Shown: one piece after another, positions 23,544-33,000 of the stretch
How positions within the stretch are numbered: position 1 is the stretch's first letter
Layout: every line of letters starts with the position of its first letter
Source of the DNA: Phycisphaerales bacterium PN19_bin_20
GTDB taxonomy: Bacteria; Planctomycetota; Phycisphaerae; Phycisphaerales; UBA1924
Direction of reading: 5' to 3'
DNA: 64,000 nucleotides
Assembly: GCA_021173225.1 (NCBI GenBank)
Contig: JAJOLK010000009.1
Span: 1-64,000, forward strand
Translations under genes and position numbers: made by a program
Notes under the pieces: generated by a model
Told to the model about the DNA's origin: nothing
The model's input: the letters and a program-made list of their open reading frames with translations, nothing else
The model's database searches: none

Positions 23544-25079
23544 ATGAGCCGATTGCTTGAGACGCTGGCGACCTGGAAGCCCTTCCGCGTGACGGTGGTG
23601 GGTGACTTCATGCTTGATGAGCTGGTCTACGGGAACGTGGACCGCCTGGCCAACGACGCGCCGGTGCCCGTGCTGCACGTGCAGCGCAGCGAGTACCGCC
23701 CGGGCGGGTCGGCGAGTGTGTGCATGAACCTGGTGGCGCTCAAGGCCAGCGTGCTGGCGGTCGGGCTGGTGGGTGATGACCTGGCAGGCGATGCGCTGCG
23801 CGTGGCGCTGAGCGAGCACGGCGTTTCTGTCGATGGGCTTCTGACCGACGGCGAGCGTCCGACGACGCACAAGCAGAACCTGGTGGGCCTGGCGCAGCAT
23901 CGCCACGCGCAGAAGATGTTCAGGGTTGATCGGGAGTCTCGCGAGCCGGTGCACCCGCGCCTGGTGCGCAAGCTGCTGGAGGCGGTGCGTGCCCAGCTTG
24001 AAGTGACGGACGTGATCTGCCTTGAGGATTACGCCAAGGGCGTGCTGACCGAGGAGCTTTGCCAGGGCGTGATCGCGATGGCGCGCGAGAAGGGCGTACC
24101 TGTGCTGGTGGACCCCGCCTCGCTCGCGGACTACTCAAAGTACCGCGGCGCGACGGCGATTACTCCCAACCGCAACGAGGCTGAGAAGGCCAGCGGGATG
24201 GCGCGGGCCGACGGCTCGCCGGCGGAGGCGTACGCGCCGATTGCCGAGGCGATCCAGGAGCGGCACAACATCGAGGCGGTGGTGGTGACGCTGGACAAGA
24301 GCGGCGCGCTGCTACTGGAGCGCGGGCATGAGCCGCGGACGGTGCCGACGGTGGCCCGGCAGGTTTATGACGTGACTGGCGCGGGCGACATGGTGCTGGC
24401 GGCGCTGGCGGCGGGGCGGGCCCAGGGGCTTGAGTGGACCGACGCGGTGCGGCTGGCGAACGCGGCGGCGGGGCTCGAAGTCGAACAGTTCGGGGTCGTG
24501 CCGATTGCGATTGAGACTATCCACCGCGACATTTTGCTGCGTGAGAAGGCCACGCGCGGGAAGGTGCGGACGCTGGCGGAGCTGGTGGTGGAGGTTGACG
24601 CGCTACGCAAGGGCTTCGGGCAGCACTCGACCAAGCGTCCGCGCGTGGTGCTGGCCAACGGGTGCTTTGACGTGCTGCACGCAGGGCACGTGAGCCTGCT
24701 GCGCCGGGCCGCGGGATTGGGCGACTATCTGATCGTGGCGGTCAACGGCGACGCGAGCGTCAAGCGGCTCAAGGGCCCGTCGCGTCCGATCTACCCGATC
24801 GAGGACCGGGCCCAACTGCTGGGCGAGCTGGAGTGCGTGTGGTGCGTGGTGGTCTTTGACGAGGACACGCCTGAGGGGGTGATTAGGGCGGTGAAGCCCG
24901 ATGTGCTGGTCAAGGGCGCGCAGTACCAGGTCGATCAGATCCCCGGGGCGCAGTTTGTGATCGACGCGGGCGGACGCGTGGAGCTGCTGGAGGTGGTCGA
25001 GGGCCGGAGCACGACCAGGACGGTCGAGCAGATCAGGGCCGCCGCGGGTGTTGGCAGTGGGACCGCCGGCGACGCGTGA
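23544..25079 (+). CDS. hldE: Bifunctional heptose 7-phosphate kinase / heptose 1-phosphate adenylyltransferase
   Basis: The product is 511 aa, both domains fused. The PfkB-type kinase (~1-325) has VVGDFMLDELVYGNVDRLAN, the RPGGSASVCMNL segment and the anion-hole motif VTGAGDMVLAALAAG. The nucleotidyltransferase (~360-505) has LANGCFDVLHAGHVSLLRRA (HxGH as HAGH) and EGRSTTRTVEQI. Together they convert D-glycero-manno-heptose 7-phosphate towards ADP-heptose for the lipopolysaccharide core. ATG at 23544 gives the normal N-terminus; the in-frame TTG at 23502 lies inside the repeat array. The stop overlaps the next GTG (GTGA). Confidence 0.93.
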   Translation: MSRLLETLATWKPFRVTVVGDFMLDELVYGNVDRLANDAPVPVLHVQRSEYRPGGSASVCMNLVALKASVLAVGLVGDDLAGDALRVALSEHGVSVDGLLTDGERPTTHKQNLVGLAQHRHAQKMFRVDRESREPVHPRLVRKLLEAVRAQLEVTDVICLEDYAKGVLTEELCQGVIAMAREKGVPVLVDPASLADYSKYRGATAITPNRNEAEKASGMARADGSPAEAYAPIAEAIQERHNIEAVVVTLDKSGALLLERGHEPRTVPTVARQVYDVTGAGDMVLAALAAGRAQGLEWTDAVRLANAAAGLEVEQFGVVPIAIETIHRDILLREKATRGKVRTLAELVVEVDALRKGFGQHSTKRPRVVLANGCFDVLHAGHVSLLRRAAGLGDYLIVAVNGDASVKRLKGPSRPIYPIEDRAQLLGELECVWCVVVFDEDTPEGVIRAVKPDVLVKGAQYQVDQIPGAQFVIDAGGRVELLEVVEGRSTTRTVEQIRAAAGVGSGTAGDA

Positions 25080-25666
25080 GCCGGTTGCGGGCTCAGGTGT
25101 GGGCACAGCGGGGCCTTGGGGGGTGTGCATCGATGAGCGCTGTGATGGGCAGAGCAACCAGCGGCGGTAGCGCGAGCTTGGGTCGCGCGAGGTCGGTGAG
25201 TTCGAGTTGCGGCGCACGGCGTGGGGGCGGACGGCGTGGGGGCGGACGGCGTGGGGGCGGACGAGCGCGCGTTGGCGTGCATGTTCTGGTGGTGTCGCCG
25301 GCGTATGCAGAGCTGATTGTCGCGGGCGTTAAGACCCTTGAAAGCCGCCTGAGCCGCACGCGGCGTGAGCCGTTTGGGCGCGTTAAGCCCGGCGATGTGC
25401 TGCACATTCGCGCGGGTGGGCGTTACGTGGCGGTGGCGCGGGCGGGGCGTGTGGAGTGTGAAGAGGGGCTGACCCCTGCGCTGGTGCGCGAGCTGCGCGA
25501 CCGCGTCGAGGCGCGGGTGCTAGGCGGGCGTGACTACTGGTCTGAAAGACTGGCCGCGCGGTACGCGACGATCGTGGAGCTGACGTGCGTGCGGGCGTGC
25601 GCGCGCGGGCCGTCGATTGCGCCGCTGAGCGGCGCGGGCTGGCGGGTGCTCAGCGCCAGTCGATGA
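25076..25666 (+). CDS. ASCH-domain-like protein with a low-complexity N-terminus
   Basis: The product is 196 aa. The C-terminal two thirds resembles ASCH/PUA-like RNA-binding domains (VVSPAYAELIVAGVKTLESR, then FGRVKPGDVLHIRAGGRYVA). The N-terminal ~65 residues are low complexity with a Gly/Arg repeat from the 15-nt array at 25216-25260. The GTG start overlaps the hldE stop; a later in-frame GTG near 25273 would remove the repeat region. The 3' end overlaps the convergent oxidoreductase gene by 17 nt. An RNA-related role is inferred from the domain only. Confidence 0.65.
   Translation: MSRLRAQVWAQRGLGGCASMSAVMGRATSGGSASLGRARSVSSSCGARRGGGRRGGGRRGGGRARVGVHVLVVSPAYAELIVAGVKTLESRLSRTRREPFGRVKPGDVLHIRAGGRYVAVARAGRVECEEGLTPALVRELRDRVEARVLGGRDYWSERLAARYATIVELTCVRACARGPSIAPLSGAGWRVLSASR
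25216..25260 (+). repeat. Three perfect 15-nt tandem repeats
   Basis: ACGGCGTGGGGGCGG three times (25216, 25231, 25246) with no mismatch, encoding a Gly/Arg linker within the ASCH-like gene. Confidence 0.95.
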
Positions 25667-26693
25667 CGACCTTGCCGAACTGCTCGCTGGTTTCGAGGCG
25701 CGCGTACGCGCTTGGCGCTTGCTGCCAGGGGACGACAGTGTCAACGGCGGGGGCGAAGACGCCATCACGGTACAGGGCCGCAACCTGCGCGAACTGCTCG
25801 GTGGTGCCCATCGTGCTGCCGATGAGGCGGAGCTGGTGCCAAAAGATACGGGCGAGGTCGGTGGTCGCGTCTGGCCCGCTGGTGCACCCCGGGGTGACGT
25901 ACGCGCCGGCGCGGGCGAGGCTCTTGATGCACTTAAGGTGCGTGGCCTTACCCGAGCTATCAACGGCCAGGTCTACCCCGCGCCCGCCGGTGAGCTTGCG
26001 AACCTGGCGTGACCAGTCGTCACCGGTGTCAAGCACGCCGTGGGTCGCGCCGAGTGTTGCGGCGCGATCAAGCTTGTGCTGATGGCGGCTGGTGACGATG
26101 GTCGGGCACGACCAGGCCTTGGCGATGGCCAGCGCCGCGGAGGCGACTCCGCCGCCGACGCCCGTGACCAAAACCCACTGGCCCGGGCGGAGCTGGGCCT
26201 TGCCGATCATCATGCTGTAGGCGGTCAGGAAGGTCAGCCCGAAGGCCGCGGCCTGGGCGGGGTCGGCGTCATCAGCAACCGGCTGCAGGTTTGCGACGGG
26301 CGCGACGAACAGCTCAGCGTGGACGCCCTGGGTGTGCTCGCCGATGACCTCGTACGCTGGCTCGATGGGCTCGGGCGCATCGCCGGGGAGCGTGGGTTCA
26401 GGCTGTGCGACGGCGGCGTTGAGGATCACGCGCTTGCCGAGCCAGGTGGGGCTGACGCCGGGGCCGATGCTCTCAACGGTGCCGCAGGCGTCAGACCCGC
26501 CGATCCGCGGGCAGGTGAGGCTGAGCCCGGGGACGCCCTTGGCGACCCAAAGGTCCAGGTGGTTCATCGCGCTGCAGAGCGTGCGGACGCGGGCCTGCCC
26601 GGGGCCGGCGGTCGCGGGCTCGGGTGCGTCAGTCACAACACGGACGACCGATGACGGGACGGGGCCCTGGGCGGTGATGAGCGCGGCTCGCAT
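25650..26693 (-). CDS. Medium-chain (MDR) NAD(P)-dependent oxidoreductase, quinone-oxidoreductase/alcohol-dehydrogenase-like
   Basis: The product is 347 aa. The N-terminal GroES-like part contains CSAMNHLDLWVAKGVPG and GGSDACGTVESIGPGV; the Rossmann part has WVLVTGVGGGVASAALAIAK and the GRGVDLAVDSSGK segment. The four-cysteine structural zinc loop of classical alcohol dehydrogenases is missing; a Pro/Glu-rich stretch occupies the place. The substrate is unknown. ATG at 26693 has TACTCT at 26701-26706, 7 nt upstream, suggesting a leaderless mRNA. The 3' end overlaps the convergent ASCH-like gene. Confidence 0.88.
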   Translation of the reverse strand: MRAALITAQGPVPSSVVRVVTDAPEPATAGPGQARVRTLCSAMNHLDLWVAKGVPGLSLTCPRIGGSDACGTVESIGPGVSPTWLGKRVILNAAVAQPEPTLPGDAPEPIEPAYEVIGEHTQGVHAELFVAPVANLQPVADDADPAQAAAFGLTFLTAYSMMIGKAQLRPGQWVLVTGVGGGVASAALAIAKAWSCPTIVTSRHQHKLDRAATLGATHGVLDTGDDWSRQVRKLTGGRGVDLAVDSSGKATHLKCIKSLARAGAYVTPGCTSGPDATTDLARIFWHQLRLIGSTMGTTEQFAQVAALYRDGVFAPAVDTVVPWQQAPSAYARLETSEQFGKVVIDWR

Positions 26694-26700
26694 AGAGCCG

Positions 26701-26706
26701 AGAGTA
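26701..26706 (-). promoter_or_regulatory. TACTCT -10 candidate of the MDR oxidoreductase gene
   Basis: On the minus strand TACTCT, CGGCTCT, ATG: a 7-nt spacing and no Shine-Dalgarno. Confidence 0.35.
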
Positions 26707-26773
26707 GAGCCGCGCAGCGCGGCGTGTGAGCGGGGGCTTGAGCTCACCTGCGGGGGGCTTGGGGGTGCACGCG

Positions 26774-27499
26774 TCAGCCAGAGTTTTGCTGGAGGGCGCG
26801 CTCTTCGCTCGGCTGGACGACAACGAAGCCCTCGGCACCGCTGGCCTGGAAGACCATCTGGAAGCTCTCGCCGCTGCCGCGGCCGATGAACGTGCGGAAG
26901 CTGACGTCGGTCTTGAACTCAGGTTGAAGATTGCCTGACCACGCGACGGTGGCATTGGGATCTGTGTGGACGGGGTTGCCCGCCGCGACGCGCAGCACCA
27001 GGGGCTTGCCGTGGGTCCCGAAAGCGACGTGCCCGGAGCCGGCGACGCGGACGTTGAAGAGCCCGCCGCTGGCGATGGCGGCGATGCGCCGCATCATGGT
27101 GATGTCTTTGCTGAGGGTTGGTTCGAGGGCGATCAGGTCACCGCCGTTGACAAAGAGGCTCTCGTTGTTCAGGCGCAGGACGGTGATGCGTTTGCCGCCG
27201 TCAGCGACGTAGAGCTTGCCCGAACCCTCGGCCTTGGCGAGGGTGGCGCCCTCGCCGGAGACGGCTTTTTTCAGCAGGTTGCCCAGGCCCTGCTCAAACA
27301 TGCCCTCACGGGTGAACTTGATCTGGCCCTGGTAGGCGATCATCGCGCCGTGCTTCATCCAGATCATGCGGGTGCCGCCGCCGGGCCCCTGGCCCAGATT
27401 GATCTCGAGCACCCGGTCAGACTCGAGCTCGAAGAGCCCCTGGCGGAGGTCCTGCTCGGCGTGGTCTGCGACGAACTGCGCGAGGGTCGTTTGTGCCAT
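26774..27499 (-). CDS. AIM24/TIGR00266-family protein
   Basis: The product is 241 aa. The whole length matches the beta-rich AIM24 (tryptophan RNA-binding attenuator-like) fold: RMIWMKHGAMIAYQGQIKF, LFVNGGDLIALEP, and GLFNVRVAGSGHVAFGTHG. Bacterial members are widespread and mostly uncharacterised; the mitochondrial namesake is an inner-membrane protein. GGAGG lies 6 nt before ATG 27499, which decides the start over an upstream in-frame ATG at 27625. It stands alone between the oxidoreductase gene and rplS. Confidence 0.88.
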   Translation of the reverse strand: MAQTTLAQFVADHAEQDLRQGLFELESDRVLEINLGQGPGGGTRMIWMKHGAMIAYQGQIKFTREGMFEQGLGNLLKKAVSGEGATLAKAEGSGKLYVADGGKRITVLRLNNESLFVNGGDLIALEPTLSKDITMMRRIAAIASGGLFNVRVAGSGHVAFGTHGKPLVLRVAAGNPVHTDPNATVAWSGNLQPEFKTDVSFRTFIGRGSGESFQMVFQASGAEGFVVVQPSEERALQQNSG

Positions 27500-27675
27500 G
27501 GCGGGCCTCCAGCAAGGGTGAGCGGCGGCGCGGCGGACCGACTCGGTCTGGCGCGGCTCGAATCGGCATCGAGGATATGCGAAGTGTGCGCAGTTACAAC
27601 TCGCGGACGCGCGGGGCACGCCCATGGGCTCGCACGCTGCGATGCGTGATGAAACCTTGGCGGGCTGGCCTGGGA

Positions 27676-27724
27676 CGTTGGGCCCAGGTCGTTGGGCTCA
27701 GGTCGTTGGGCCCAAATCGTTGGT
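27676..27724. repeat. Seven heptanucleotides (14-nt period) 3' of rplS
   Basis: CGTTGGG, CCCAGGT, CGTTGGG, CTCAGGT, CGTTGGG, CCCAAAT, CGTTGGT run without gaps, 14 nt after the rplS stop on the minus strand. Confidence 0.8.
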
Positions 27725-27738
27725 CGCCAGCTTTGGAT

Positions 27739-28116
27739 TTACTTGGTGCCGATGTGCTTCATGCCGCGGCGGCGGTCACGGATGCGCTGGCTCTTGCCGA
27801 GGCGGTCACGCAGGTAATAGAGCTTGGCGCGGCGCGAGTCGCCACGGCGAACCACGTCGATTTTGTCAACGCGCGGGCTGCTGAGCGGGAAGGCGCGCTC
27901 GACGCCGATCTCGTCAACAACCTTGCGGACGGTGATCATCTCGGTGATCCCGCGGCCTGCGCGGGCGATGAGCACGCCGGTGAAGACCTGGATGCGCTCT
28001 TTGTCACCCTCGACGATCTTGTTGTGCACGCTGATGGTGTCGCCGATGGAGATGTTGGGCATCTGCTTGCGGAGCTTGTCGGCGTTGATGCTCTCGATGA
28101 TGGCTTGCAGGTTCAT
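27739..28116 (-). CDS. rplS: 50S ribosomal protein L19
   Basis: The product is 125 aa. It carries standard L19 sequence: PNISIGDTISVHNKIVEGDK, RIQVFTGVLIARAGRG, and RVDKIDVVRRGDSRRAKLYY to the conserved KSQRIRDRR ending. ATG 28116 gives the normal N-terminus (MNLQAIIESINADK). It follows trmD by 161 nt in the usual rpsP-trmD-rplS order on the minus strand. Confidence 0.97.
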   Translation of the reverse strand: MNLQAIIESINADKLRKQMPNISIGDTISVHNKIVEGDKERIQVFTGVLIARAGRGITEMITVRKVVDEIGVERAFPLSSPRVDKIDVVRRGDSRRAKLYYLRDRLGKSQRIRDRRRGMKHIGTK

Positions 28117-28277
28117 GGCGTGGTCTCGGTGAGCGCGGTGCGTGATCAGGAACTTCGAGCGGGCCCACACACGCGGCGCAGGTGCCTGCTTTGCGCCAGG
28201 CCCAGCTTCCGGCGGGGTCGAGATACTAGCTCTCGCCCGTGCGCCGGTCCAACCCATGGCGCGGCAATCGGGCTTTG

Positions 28278-29213
28278 TCAGGTGTTGTTGGCGGGTGGTG
28301 GCGGTGCTGGTGGAACTGGCGGCGGTGGTGGGATTGGCGGCGGTGGTGCGATTGGTGGCGTTGGGTCGGTCGGGCTTGGCCGCGGTAGATCAAGCAGGTC
28401 TGGCCGACGCTCACGCGTGCGGTCAATTCTTTGGGTCTGGCGCCAAAGGTCTACGGCCTCGTGGTCGCCGCTGAGAAGCACGCCGGGCACCTCGCGACCT
28501 TGCCAAACCCGCGGCCGCGTGTAGTGCGGGCAATCGAGCAGTGGGACCTGAGCGCCGCGGTTGCCTGTGCCTGCCTCACCAGCAGCGCTGGCGCGGGTGC
28601 CGCCACGCTTGGGCTTGGTGGCGTGAGCGTCGGCGAGGGTGGGCGTTTCGTGCAGGGCGAAGGAATCTTCGGCGGCGGACTGGTCGTGCCCGAGCACGCC
28701 CGGCAGCAGGCGGGCGATCGCGTCGATCAGGACCATGGCGGCCAGCTCGCCGCCTGAGAGCACGTAATCGCCGATGGAGACTTCGATGGGCGCGAGGGCC
28801 TCGATGACGCGCTCGTCGACGCCCTCATAGTGACCGGCGAGCAGCAGCAGGCGGGGGCGGGCTGCGAGCTGGGCGACCAAGGCCTGCGTCAACGGACGGC
28901 CCTGCGGTGTCAGGTAGACGCGCGTGGCGGGGGCGGGGTCAAGGGCTTCGACGGCGGCGACTGCGTCCCAGACCGGCTGGCACATCATGACCATGCCGGG
29001 GCCGCCGCCGAAGGGCCGATCGTCGGTCTTATCGTGCTTGCTTTGGGCGAAGTCGCGCAGGTTGTGGGCGTGCCAGGCAATCGCCCCGGCGCGGCGTGCG
29101 CGGGCCGGGATGCTGCACGAGAGTGCCGGCAGCGCGCCGGGGCCGCGAGCGGTGTCATCCCAGGCGAACATCTCGGGGAAGGTTGTCAGGATGTCGATGC
29201 GCAGGGCGGGCAC
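28278..29213 (-). CDS. trmD: tRNA (guanine-N1)-methyltransferase with a proline-rich tail
   Basis: The product is 311 aa from GTG 29213; typical TrmD is ~240-260 aa. It methylates G37 of tRNAs reading CNN codons, using AdoMet bound in a trefoil knot. Visible: DILTTFPEMF, DDRPFGGGPGMVMM, LLLAGHYEGVDERVIE and IGDYVLSGGELAAMVLIDAI, then the C-terminal HYTRP and GREVPGVLLSGDH. Two oddities are an insertion (~195-225, Lys/Arg/Gly-rich) before the HYTRP motif and a C-terminal run of about 40 residues made mostly of Pro. Neither disturbs known catalytic residues. Confidence 0.95.
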   Translation of the reverse strand: MPALRIDILTTFPEMFAWDDTARGPGALPALSCSIPARARRAGAIAWHAHNLRDFAQSKHDKTDDRPFGGGPGMVMMCQPVWDAVAAVEALDPAPATRVYLTPQGRPLTQALVAQLAARPRLLLLAGHYEGVDERVIEALAPIEVSIGDYVLSGGELAAMVLIDAIARLLPGVLGHDQSAAEDSFALHETPTLADAHATKPKRGGTRASAAGEAGTGNRGAQVPLLDCPHYTRPRVWQGREVPGVLLSGDHEAVDLWRQTQRIDRTRERRPDLLDLPRPSPTDPTPPIAPPPPIPPPPPVPPAPPPPANNT

Positions 29214-29272
29214 GGGTGATTGAAGGCGCGGGGCAGGGGCGTGGGGTTTGGAGGTGCCAGTGCGGCAACGAA

Positions 29273-29297
29273 AACGCCGCCCGGTGCGGGCGGCGTT
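29273..29297 (-). terminator. Intrinsic terminator or attenuator between rpsP and trmD
   Basis: A perfect 10-bp stem, AACGCCGCCC and GGGCGGCGTT, with a 5-nt loop. On the minus strand the stem runs into TTTTCGTT. It sits 47 nt after the rpsP stop and 60 nt before trmD, so it would end or attenuate transcription leaving rpsP. Confidence 0.85.
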
Positions 29298-29343
29298 GGA
29301 AAAGGCTGGTCAGAAGCGCCAGGTGCAAATATGCCGGGCGGGC

Positions 29344-29688
29344 TTACTTCTTCTTGACGGGCTGCGGGTTGGCGGCCTTGACGGCGGCGGCGGTCTTGCG
29401 GGCCTCAATGCGGCGGGCATGGACGGCCTTGACCTTGGCCGCGTCGACCAGGCCGACAGTCGCCAGCATGTTGCGGACCGTCAGGGTGGGCTGCGCGCCA
29501 ACTGAGAGCCAGTACTTGATGCGCTCGAGGTTGAGCTCAGAGGGTTTGGCCGCGCCGGCGGCCATGGGGTCATACCACCCAAGCTGCTCGAGGACCGCGC
29601 CATCACGCTTGACGCGCGAGTCAACGGCGCTGATGCGGTAGAACGGACGGTGGGGGCGGCCGAGACGGGCCATGCGGAGCTTGACCAT
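29344..29688 (-). CDS. rpsP: 30S ribosomal protein S16
   Basis: The product is 114 aa. It has the S16 core MVKLRMARLGRPHRPFYRIS, GWYDP and LNLERIKYWLSVGAQPTLTV, with an alanine/lysine-rich C-terminal extension ending KKK. It is the first gene of the ribosomal group. RimM, which usually lies between rpsP and trmD, is absent here; the gap of 130 nt holds the terminator instead. Confidence 0.97.
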   Translation of the reverse strand: MVKLRMARLGRPHRPFYRISAVDSRVKRDGAVLEQLGWYDPMAAGAAKPSELNLERIKYWLSVGAQPTLTVRNMLATVGLVDAAKVKAVHARRIEARKTAAAVKAANPQPVKKK

Positions 29689-30000
29689 AGCGTGCTGAAC
29701 CTCTTCTAAAGGGGTCGAGACGTTAGGCGCGCCCGCGTGTCAAGGCCAGCACGCCGCCCCGTCGGCCCACCACTCACACCCGGGATCCCAAAGGACACCT
29801 CGAAACCGACACGATCAATGACCGAACAGATCCGGGCCAGATTCAGGTTTCCGGACGTGTATTAAACCCGGGCCGCGGGCCGACCGGCCTGCGCCGCTGC
29901 TTTGCCCATCGGCGGGCGTGATGTCCCTTGGGTCAGCTTCGCGACGGCCCGATGAATCAGGTCGGGCGGTTCGGACCTTGATCGCGGGGTAGCGAGGCTG
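29689..30000. other. Intergenic region between divergent rpsP and the hybrid kinase gene
   Basis: This 312-nt stretch shows no coding sequence. A consensus -35 TTGACA lies on the minus strand at 29738-29743, about 50 nt upstream of rpsP, but I find no convincing -10 at 16-18 nt (TCTCGA at 29715-29720). AGAGG about 11 nt before the rpsP ATG is a possible ribosome site. Confidence 0.5.
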
Positions 30001-33000
30001 GTGGCCTTGCTTCGCCGCGGTCTGTCAACGGACGGAGCGGGCGTGCTTCGAGGGCTGCTGCCACTTTCAATGCGGAAGCTGACGCTGCTGGCGCTCACCC
30101 CGCCTTTGGCGCTGTTCTTTCTTGGTCTCTACGGCGTGATGGCGCTGGTGCTGCTGGCGACCTTTGCGCGTGTCGAGGAGCGGGACGCGCGGATCAGCAT
30201 CGCGCGGGTGACACGGGCGATCAGCGCTGAGGCCGACTCATTGGCGGCCCGGGCGGGCGACTGGGCGACGTCGCAGGAGGTTCGCGATTGCCTGCAGACT
30301 GGGCTGAGCCCCGGGCTGCGCGGGCTGATCCAGACCTCTGGCAAGCTCAGCTCGCACGCGGGGCGGATCGACGCGATCGTGCTGGTCGAGCCTTCGGGCG
30401 CGGTGCGCTTAAGCCTGCTGCGCTCGGGGGTGCTGACCGAGCCCGAGGGTGCTGGGGCGCGCAGCGTGGGGCTCTCTAGCGTTGACGCCGCGCCGCAGGA
30501 ACTGATAAAGCAGATGCAGGCGGGGAGCCCGCTGAACCCGCGGACGTGGCTAGGTGAAAGCCAACAGGGGCTGGTGGTTGCGGGCGGCAAGGTGCTGGCG
30601 GTATCGAGCGTGCGTGTGCCGATGGATCTGCGCGGGCGTGAGGGGGAAGCCCACGGTGGCGAGCTGCCCCACGGCGGGGTGCTTGCGCTGGCGCGGGTGC
30701 TGCAGTCGCCGCAGATTCGCGTGGCCTCGGGCCTGCTGGGCGCGCGGGTGAGCGTGACGCCTTCGAGCGTGGCTGGCGCGCGGGTTCAGGGGCTTGTCCC
30801 GCGGCGACTGAGCCAGCTGGGCGATGAACACTCGTGGTGGCTGGACACGTCGAGCGTGGACGTGCGGACGCCAACGGAGCAGCGGCTGTGGGCTGGGGCG
30901 CTGCTGGCGGACGCGGCGGGCAAGCCCGCGGCGGTGGTCAGCATCGAGCAGCAGCGCGGGATCTACGCGCAGGCCGTGCAGGCCCGTGACAGCCTGATGT
31001 GGGCGCTGATCGCTATCGGCGCGGTGTTCATGGCGGTCCTGATGCGGGTGCTGGGCATGGCGGTGCTTGGCCCGGTGCAGAGACTGAGCGGTCAGGTTGA
31101 GCGGCTTGGGCGGCAGATCGCGATCAGACGCGCCGGCGGGGGTGCGAGTGGTGGTGCGAGTGGGGGCGCGAGTGGGGGCGCTCACAATGATGCCGGTCGT
31201 AGCGATGGCGGCGAGGGCGATGCGCTGCCGCAACTAAGGGCCCAAGGCGCTCGCGAGCTGCAGAACCTGACCGGGGAGATCAACCGGCTGGGCGAGGCGG
31301 TTGAGGCGGCCAAGCGGGCGGCGGTGGCGGCCAGCGAGGCCAAGAGCCAATTCCTGGCCAACACGAGCCACGAGATCCGCACGCCGCTGAACGGGGTTGT
31401 GGGCGCACTTGAGCTGCTCATGCGCACGGCGCTGGACGAGCGGCAGCTTCGGCAAGCGCGGCTGGCGAAGTTCAGCGCCGACTCGCTGCTGCAGCTTCTC
31501 AATGACATCCTGGACCTCTCGAAGATCGAGGCCGGGGCGGTCGAGCTCGAGTCAATCGACCTGGACGTACGCGACGTGGTTGAAGACGTGGCGCTGCTGT
31601 GCGGCCCGCGCGCCAGCGAGCAGGACATCGCGATCCAGACGCGCGTGCATCCGGGCCTGCGGACGGCGCTGCGCGGCGACCCGCTGCGGCTGCGCCAGGT
31701 GCTGACGAACCTGGTCTCTAACGCCGTGAAGTTCACTAACAAGGGCTCTGTGGTCATCGGTGCGTCTCTGGACCGGTCCGAGCAGGGGCGAGTGATCGCG
31801 CGGTTTAGCGTGACCGACACGGGCGTTGGCATCCCGCCGGACCGGCTGGACCGGTTGTTCCGCAACTTCTCGCAGGTTGACGCGTCAACGACGCGTCGCT
31901 ACGGCGGCACGGGGCTTGGGCTGTCGATCTCGCGCCAGTTGGTAGAGCTGATGGGCGGGCAGATCGGGGTTGAGAGTGAGCTGGGGCGCGGATCGACGTT
32001 CTGGTTCACCGTCCCGCTGGCGCGGGCCATGGCCATCAGCAGCCCGCAGGGCATCACCGACGACCTGCGCCGCTCGCGGCTGCTGGTTGTCGCGCCACCC
32101 GGACCAGAGCGCGAGGAGCTGCGCGCGGCGATCGAGCACTGGAGCCTGACAATGCACTGTGTTGACGGGCCCGCGCAGGCCCCTGACACGGTTCGGCAGT
32201 GGGCGCTGATCGGCCAGCCGTTTGCGGCGGTGCTGTCGCTGGCCAACGCCGGGGCTACGGCGCTCACGCGTTTGAGCGTCGAGCTTGCGGCGCTGGACAC
32301 CACGCACACGCCGGCGCTGATTCTGGTGGGCACCGGCGACGAGCGCGAGGCCCTTGACCTGACCGCGCTGGGCGTGGTGGGCTGGGTTGACCAGCCGATC
32401 TACGACGGGCACCTGCTTGACGCGATCACCGAGGCGATCGTGCTGGTTCGCGCGCCGCACCGCGGCGAGGCGGCCCGGCTGCTGGAGCGTCCCAGCGTCA
32501 AGCCTGCGAGTGCAGGCGCGACGCCATCGGCCGCAACGACCGGGCCAGATCGGGCCTGGCAGGGCGCGCCGAGCACCGAGTACAACAGCGGGCCTCGCGT
32601 GCTGTTGGTGGAGGACAACGAAGTCAACCAGCTGATTGCCACCGAGCTGCTGGGCGAGGCCGGGTACCGCGTGACGCTGGCGCGTAACGGGGCCGAGGCG
32701 GTAGCGCTGTTCGGCGACGGGACCGCTATCGACGCGGTGCTAAGCGACTGCCAGATGCCGGTGATGGACGGGTTTGAGGCCGCGCGTGAGATGCGCTTGG
32801 CGGAGTCGCGGCGGCGCGCGGGCGGGGGCTCGGTGCGTGCGGTGCCGATCATCGCGCTGACGGCCAACGCGCAGAAGGCCGACCGCGAGGCGGCTCGCGA
32901 CGCTGGCATGGACGAGTTTCTGACCAAGCCGATCGACCCGACGAAGCTGTGCGAGACGCTTTCGAGGTTCATCAGCCAGCGTGGGCGTGCGACAGCGCCG

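Noticed and set aside
29738-29743. Complete rpsP promoter
   Set aside because: TTGACA is a perfect -35, but no acceptable -10 lies 16-18 nt downstream, so only the hexamer is noted.
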